Shown here: one piece after another, positions 14,501 through 23,500 of the stretch
Numbering within the stretch: position 1 is the stretch's first letter
Layout of the letters: every line of letters starts with the position of its first letter
Assembly: GCA_947497895.1 (NCBI GenBank)
Contig: CANMIL010000020.1
Span: 1-39,420 of the forward strand
From: an uncultured Tenacibaculum sp.
Lineage (GTDB): Bacteria > Bacteroidota > Bacteroidia > Flavobacteriales > Flavobacteriaceae
Reading direction: 5' to 3'
Length of the DNA: 39,420 bases
The notes under the pieces: generated by a model
What the model was told of the DNA's origin: nothing
What the model saw: only the letters and a program-made list of their open reading frames with translations
Database searches by the model: none
Program-made: the position numbers and the translations under genes

Positions 14501-17500
14501 GAAGGTGTACGTAGAAGCGCCATCGTGCAATAATTGGATATCTCCATCCGATTGATCGTCATCAGGGCTAACCAAACTCGAAGTAATTTTTTCTATTTGA
14601 TTTATTTCAGAAATAGTATAGAAACAATCCGAAGATTCCATTTCATCTAAAACTCCATCATTGTCATCATCTAAATCTACTAAATTTACAATTCCATCAC
14701 CATCCGTATCCTCACAAGCGTCAATATTCTCTGTCACAGCATACAAGTCGTAAGTAGACTCATAATTTATATCGCCCGATGTTCCATTTTCATAGACATC
14801 CAATAATCCATTATTGTTTGCATCTGTTCCGGTTGGATAATTAATAACATCATTACTTCCTAGAGCTGTGTTTCCAGCCTCCACACTATCGGCACAGCCG
14901 TCACCATCACTATCTAAATCTATTCTATCTGGAACCGTGTCACCGTCCGTATCTATATCCGTAGGAGGAATTTGAACAGGGCTACACACTGGTAAATCAA
15001 TATCAATAGACTCATTTGCGTAAGTTGTTCCATAAATATCATATTGTGTATAATAGAATGTATATGGATTATTTTCATCTGCTTCTACATAAATATCTAA
15101 GTACCCAGCATTTGCCGATACTGAGGATGGATTCGTCATTAAATCTCCACTATGATAATCGGAAGTACCATCAAATTCGTTCACAAACTCATTCAATTCC
15201 GTAAATGAAGCGACATTGGGATCTCCATTTGGAAGTGCTGGCAACCACATTCGATGGGCTCCTTGATGATTTGTCCAACCAGAAGTTCCTGGTATAAAGA
15301 TTCTAAAAATAGCTTTAATACTTTGCCCTGGTAATGGCCTTAATTTGATAGAAACTTGTAAAGAATCATAAGCTACTGATTGTGAAGTCGAATATGTCAC
15401 TTTACTAGAATTTTGCAATTGTGTAGTACTTGCTTGAACTGTGTTCGAAGGAGTTTGCCCTGGAGGTATATCAAACTCCACATCAGCAACGTATGCCCCG
15501 TCAACATTTAATCTTCCAGCAAACTTCGTACCTGTTAATGAAAAATCAGAATAAGAAGATACAATTGGTGTACACCCAGAAGGTCCTGCAATAGATTCAT
15601 CTATATCTAAAATACCATCATTGTCATCATCAATATCTGTCAAATCTCCAACATTATCTCCATCCGTGTCCACACAGTTGGTTCTTTCACTATTAATTGC
15701 GTATCGATAAGTTAAAGTATAATTAATATTTCCAGTGGTACCATCTTCAAACTCATCTAACAATCCATTCGAATTGGCATCAGTTCCCGTATTATAATTT
15801 ACAATATCATTATCTGAAATTAATGTATTACCAGACTCTACTCCATCACTACAACCATCTCCATCACTATCTAGGTCAACATGATTATAACTACCATCGT
15901 TATTGGTATCGGTAGTACATTCTTCTTTTGGGTGCAATCCTTTAACATAACCTGCAGCAACATTGGATGTAATTTCTCCAATAGTTGCCGAAACTACAGT
16001 GGTTGTTCCTGTTTCTCCAACAATTCTGTAATACTTGTACTTATTAGTATCCGTAACAGTAAACACCTTATTGACTGTGGTTGCCATGTCCGTAGCTGCG
16101 CTAACATCTACCCAATTTACTCCATCTAGAGAACCTTGAAGCTTTGTTGCAACTCCCGCTCCCCAAGTAGTGTTACTTATTAATGTTATATCTGCTAATT
16201 GAACCAATGAAGGGTATTCTATTCTGAAAAACTCAGCTCCAACAATATTTTGCCCTGCATTAAAATTAAAGGTATATGTTGTAGCTTCATCATGTAATAT
16301 TTGAATATCCCCATCAGATTGATCATCATCAGGACTCGTTAATCCCGAAGTTACTTTAACAATCTCTCCAATTTCAGTTTCAGTGTAAAAACAATCTGGT
16401 GATTCATCTTCATCTAAAACTCCATCATTATCATCATCCAAATCGGTTAAATCTCCAACTCCGTCTCCATCGGTATCGGCACAAAAGCTTAAATTATTTG
16501 AATTGGCGTAAATTTTATAAGTATCTGCGTAATTAATTTCTCCGCTGGTTCCATTTTCAAATTGATCTAATAATCCATTATTGTTAGCATCTGTTCCTGT
16601 GTTAAAGTTTACAATATCATTGTTTGGTACTAAGGTATTTCCTGCTTCAACACCATCACTACAACCATCTCCATCACTATCTAAATCTAAACTATTGATG
16701 GTAGCATCTCCATCTGTGTTTTCTGAAAAACATACATTGGCAACTAATGAGTACCCTTCATCTCTTAAATCGGCCACACCAGCAAGTGCTACGTGAGAGG
16801 TGTTTATCTGAAATACTGAAGGCAATAAGTTTGTATTGAAAACTATTTTCCAAGTTGGTTGACTTGTATATTCGTATTCTGCTCCTTGCACTATCGCCTG
16901 ACCTGAACTTATTACTGTTCCATCCGCGATATCTAATTGATTATCTGGATCAATAACTGTAGCCGTTACAGCAGGACTCCATGTTAAGGTTATCGTTTGT
17001 TCGTCATTATTATTTTCTGTATCGGTATTACCTAAAAGGTTTGGTCCCCATTCAACGCTTCCTAGTAATCCTCCAGTCTGAGGAGTCACTGAAAGGCTAG
17101 CTTCATAGTCTCCTAAATTTGTATCATCCACTACATAGTGAATTCCACCAGTTCCAGAAACAATATTCGCCGCGACTAAAGCCGCGCTTAAGTTTGTATA
17201 TTGGATATCGAAATCTGCAATTCCTGATCCGTTTGTGAATGTTCCTTGAACTTGCTGACTTCCCGCCGTTAATACTGTATTGCTTACTGAAGAAGTTCCT
17301 GCTCCACATGCTAATTCTACAGTATCTAATGCTCCATCATTATCATCATCAATATCTACTAAATCATTTACTCCATCTCCATCAGTATCAGCACAAGCAT
17401 TTGTTACTGCACTTAAAGCATAATAATATGAAGACGTATAATTTATATTTCCTGTAGTTCCATCTTCAAACTGATCTAACAATCCATTTGTATTCGCGTC

Positions 17501-20500
17501 AGTTCCTGTATTAAAATTAGTCGTATCATTACTTGAAGGAGCTGTATTTCCTGCTTCTACACTATCAGAACATCCATCGGAATCACTGTCTAAATCTTGA
17601 TGATTGTACGCAGTATCGGTATCAGTGTCAATAGCACATGAGCTTTTAGGGTGTAAACTAACTACATAACCACTAGCAACTGTCGATGTTATTTCACCAA
17701 TTGTTGTTGAAGCTACAGTGTTTCCTCCGTTTACTCCTAAAATTCGATAGTACTTATACTCATCAGAACCGGATTTTGTAAAGACTTTGTTAGCAGTAGT
17801 TGCCATATCTACATCAGTACTGGTATCTACCCAAGTAATTCCATCGATTGAACCTTGTAATTTCGCAGTAACTCCAGTACCCCAAGTGGTATTATTAATT
17901 AATGTTACATCCGATAAGTTTACTAAATAAGGGTATTCAATCGAGAATAACTCTGCTCCTGCTATTGCTTGACCAGCATCAAAATTGAATGTATAAGTTG
18001 TTGCATTATCATGAAGTATTCCTATGTCTCCATCTAATTGATTATCATCAGGACTCGTTAATCCTGATGTGATATTTACAATAGCCCCAATTTCTTGTTC
18101 AGTATAAAAGCAATCTGGAGATTCGGACTCGTCTAAAACTCCATCATTATCATCGTCCAAATCTACCAAATCACCAATGCTATCTCCGTCTAAATCCGCA
18201 CAACTATTCAACGCCGCTGAATTAGCATACAAACCGTAGTAAGACGCATAATTTATTGTTCCTGTTGTACCATTTTCAAACTGATCTAGTAATCCGTTTT
18301 GATTGGCATCAACACCTGTATTATAATTTGTAGTATCGTTATTTGCTAAAAGTGTATTTCCTGATTCAACACTATCACTACACCCATCACCATCACTATC
18401 TAAGTCCAAATGATTAGGTATGTTATCTCCGTCAGTATCAACATCTGAGCAAAAAACTTGTGAGTTTCCTGTAGCTACACCAATATCAATGGTTAAACCT
18501 TGATTGACTCCTGCATATTCATTTACATAAAGTTTTATTTTATCTCCTTCTTCAAAATAAATATTATTTATTCCTGGGCTTGGAACCGTCCATTGTGGCT
18601 CACAGAACAATACCGTTTCTACTCCATTTTTATCTTCTTTGATAGCCATTTTGCTATCATGTGTTCCCGATGAAGGTAAAATATCATAGAACCCTTCTTC
18701 ATTTGCAGTGAATGTATGAATATGCTCAACAATCCAATAATTTCCTGTAGGATTAGCACCCGTAACAGAACCTCCATTGGCATTTAATGTTGATAATAAA
18801 GTGGAAGCTCCTCCATTATACCAATCTATTTTTAATTGCCCAGGGAACTCATCCATTGTACCAGAAGCTATCAAAGTAGTTGCTGCTAGTCCTAAATTAT
18901 CTCCACAACTTGGTCCTGTTCCTCCAAGATATACGTTAATATCCCAAGCACTGTCATAATTAGGAGTTGATGAACATTCTCTTTCTACTGTATCTAAAAC
19001 ACCATCATTATCATCATCAATATCAATCACATCTCCAATTCCATCTCCATCTGTATCTAAACATGCGCTGATAGAATTTTCTTTAGCATAATCCTCGTAA
19101 GTTGATGAATAATTTATATTTCCAGTAGTTCCATCCTCAAACTGATCTAACAATCCATTGTTGTTGGCATCAGTTCCTGTATTGTAATTTACAATATCGT
19201 TGTTTGCAATATTTGTATTTGCTGCCTCGACTCCATCTGCACAACCATCACCATCACTATCTAAATCAATGCTGTTTACCAGCGAATCACCATCTGTATT
19301 TACTGTACTACATACATTGGCAACTATACTATATCCTTCATCTCTTAAATCTGCAACACCAGCTAAAGCTACATGCGATGCCGTAAACTGAAAATCTGAA
19401 GGTAATAGATTTGTATTGAAAACAATTTTCCAAGTTGGTTGACTCGTATATTCATATTCAGCCCCTTGAACAATTGCTTGACCAGAATTAATCACTGTTC
19501 CATCCGCTAAGTCTAGTTGATTATCTGGATCGATAACCATAGCTGTTACTGCTGGACTCCAAGTAAGTGTTATTGTCTGCTCGTCATTATTATTTTCTGT
19601 ATCGGTATTTCCTAAAAGGTTTGGTCCCCATTCAATACTCTCTAATAAGACATCCGTTTGAGGCGTTACTGTAATTGTTGCTTCGTAGTCTCCTAAATTT
19701 GTATCATCAACTACATAATGTAGTCCTCCTACATGTGGTACTATGTTAGCTGCAACCAATGCTGCACTCAAGTTAGCAAACTGAACATCGTAATTTGCAA
19801 CACTAGCCTCATTTGTAAAGGTTCCTTCTATTTGTTGACTTCCTGCTGTTAAAACTGAATTCATAACCGCAGCTTCTCCACTACCGCACCCTAACTCACT
19901 AGTATCAAGCACTCCATCATTATCATCATCAATATCAACAAGATCATTTGTTCCATCTCCATCTGTATCGGCACAAGCATTAGTAACTGTACTTAATGCA
20001 TAATAGTAGGTAGAGGTATAATTAATATTTCCTGTAGTTCCATCTTCAAACTGATCTAACAATCCGTTGTTGTTGGCATCAGTTCCTGTATTGTAATTTA
20101 CAATATCATTGCTCGAAGAAGCTGTATTACTTGCCTCGACACTATCAGAACATCCATCGCCATCACTATCTAGATCTAAATGATTGTATGTAGAATCACC
20201 ATCTTTATCAACATTACATGCTGTTTTAGGATGTTCTTCACTTATAAATGAACCGTTTACTTTTGGAACTATTTCATAAATTCGGTTATAGTAAGTAGTT
20301 CCTGAAATACCTAATAACCTATATTTACTATACTTCTGCCCTGTCGCATTAAGATTGTAAGTATAGGTGTTATTTGTAGTTTCTGTTTCATTCAACACTC
20401 CCGTTACATCATTCCATGCACTTCCATCATATCCTTGCCATTTAAATGTTGCCGATGTTCTGAAAATACTATAGTTAAATACAACATCTATTTCCGAAAG

Positions 20501-23500
20501 CTCTACTGGGAAAGCCATTTCCAATTCGTACACAGTTTCACCTGCAATGTTTGTACTTAAAGCTCCATAGGCGGCTAAATCATTTAAAACTCCATCGTAT
20601 AATTCAGAAAATTGGTAAGCCGCATTTGTACTATAATTTGTTAATGTTGTGGTTACATTTGAAATAGCAACTTCATTTGATGTATAGTAACATTCTGGAG
20701 ATTCGGTTGCATCTTTTATTCCATCATTATCATCGTCTATATCTACCAAGTCATTAACACCATCACCATCAGTATCAGAACAGAAATTTAAAAAATCGGT
20801 TCTAGCATAATTACTGTAAGTCGATGTATAATTTATAGTACCCGTAGTACCATCTTCGAACTGATCGAGCAATCCATTTTGATTGGCATCTGCTCCTGTG
20901 TTGTAGTTTACAATATCATTCCCTGCAATAGCTGTATTTCCTGCTTCAACACTATCAGCACATCCATCTCCATCACTATCAAGATCTAAACTATCAGGAA
21001 TTGTATCTCCGTCTGTATCAAAAAACTCTTGATCACAAATGTTAATTTGAGTTGGAAGTAAGAATTTAGAACCCTCGCTCCCTTCTGCTCTTTCGTTTAA
21101 ATAATCAGCATCAAAACCAACTGTTTGATTTGAATACAACGTTACCGTTAAGTCAAGATCAGAGTACGCAGTGTTTGTATCTTTCAATATTCTGGTCCCA
21201 TCAGCAATAGTATCTCCATTGGATACTAAAGAGCTGTTATCATAATAATACCCAGTAGCTCCAACATTATTAACATATAAACCATTAGGGCTATTAAATG
21301 TATAATAACTATCTTCTAATCTATATGCTCCTCCTTCAAATTCCCATAGTAAATCATAACTTCCTTCTCCTGTATAAGTAAATGAATAACCGTAAGAGTG
21401 ATTTGTTGTATCAGGAATGGCATATGTAAAATCTAACACACCAGAAGATATAGAAGCTGTAGGTGCAGTACTTGTACCGTAAAAATTAAGAATAAATGAA
21501 CCTATTTGTGTAGATGACTCATCTAAAACGGGTATGGTAACAGTCCCTGTTGAAGTTCCAGAAACTACTGGTGCCCCATAGGTTACATTTTGAGGACAAG
21601 CCTCTGTGGAGTTTTCAACTGCATCTAATATACCATCATTATCATCATCAATATCTATTAAATCACCAATGCCATCACCATCAGTATCTGTACAAGCATT
21701 TAAAGAATTATCAAGAGAATAATTTGAATATGTTGATGAATAGTTGATATTTCCTGTAGTACCATCTTCAAACTGATCAAGTAATCCATTATTATTTGCA
21801 TCAGTACCTGTGTTATAGTTTACAATATCGTTGTTCGCTATATTGGTATTTGCAGCTTCAACTCCATCAGCACATCCATCGCCATCACTATCCAAATCTA
21901 AATGATTGTAAACAGAATCTCCGTCAGTATCGACTGCTTCAGGACATTGAGGATACGTACTACTATCATAAGGCCCAGCAGCAAATTCCCAATCGTTCAT
22001 CACACAATCAACACTTGCAAGCGTATTATGAAGATAGAAACGTACACTATAAATTGTATTAGGCTTTAAATCACCATATGAATTATTGAAGTAAGTAAAG
22101 GTAGAAGAATTAAAAAGTTGGTTATCCGCTAAAACGTCATAACTTGTCCAATTATCATCTGATATCGCAATCGTAAACGTTGCTCCTCCACTCATAAAAG
22201 AAACACTTCTTAAAGAATTAAGTACGTAACTTCCTGTGAAATTCTGAGTTTGAAAATTATATTCTATATAATGGTCTTGTGCTATTGGATCAGTTACATT
22301 GGCAACTAACGATTGAATGTACATACAAGTAACTCCAATATTTGGATCTGTTAATCCTGCTCCTAAAGCACCGTCATAAACTTGACTTATTAAAGAAGTA
22401 TCATAAGCAGTTATACCCGCATTCGTAGTATTATCAAAAATATATTTATTTCCTACTGTGGTTGGCGCAACATTATCATGTGCTCCTCCAAAAGCCGATT
22501 GACTTGTTGGTGGTAAAAATTGACAGTTAGTTTCATTTTCATGAACATCCAATACTCCATCGTTATCATCATCAATATCAACTAAATCTTGTACGCCATC
22601 ACCATCGGTATCTGCACACACATTTAAATAATCTACTATTCCATATTGATTATATGTTGATGTATAATTTATATTTCCTGTAGTTCCGTCTTCAAATTGA
22701 TCTAATAGTCCATTGTTATTAGCATCAGTTCCTGTATTGAAATTTACAATATCATTGTTGGCTATTATTGTATTATCTGCTTCTACGCTGTCAGAACAAC
22801 CATCACCATCGCTATCTAAATCTAAATGGTTATATGTTGAATCTGAATCAGTATCTTCGGAACATGTCGTTTTCGGAAATAATCCGGCATTGTAATTTGA
22901 AAACCCTAATGTTATTTCTCTTACTCCTGAATAATAGTTAGTTCCTGCAACACCATAAATACGATATCTTTCATATGCTGTATTAGGATTTATCGTATTT
23001 GTAAAAGTATCTATTCCATTGGCTACTGTATTATGAGCTTCTGCTGCTGATAAATCGACCCAAGAACTTCCATCATATCCTTGTAACTTGACTGTCGAAC
23101 TAGCATTCGTTGTCATATACCAATTGATCATATCAAAGTTTACAGAACTAATTGCAACTGGTGATTTTGGAGTAATTTCAAATAATGTTACTCCAACAAT
23201 GTTCTGTGTAGGATTAAAAGAAGAATAGGTCGCAGTATTAACATCAAAGCTCCTTTCAATACCTTCTCCTGCTCGTGTTGTTAATTCAGTAGTTACAGAA
23301 AGTACTTCTGACATTTCCTGCTCTGAATAATAACAACTTGGCGACTCAGTAGCATCAAGAACTCCATCATTATCATCATCTAAGTCAGTCAAATCAGTTA
23401 CTCCATCGCTATCCGTATCGGATACAGTATTTAAAAAGGCACTTCTGGCCATTGGTATATATGTACTGGTATAATTAATTTTTCCAGTAGTCCCATTTTC

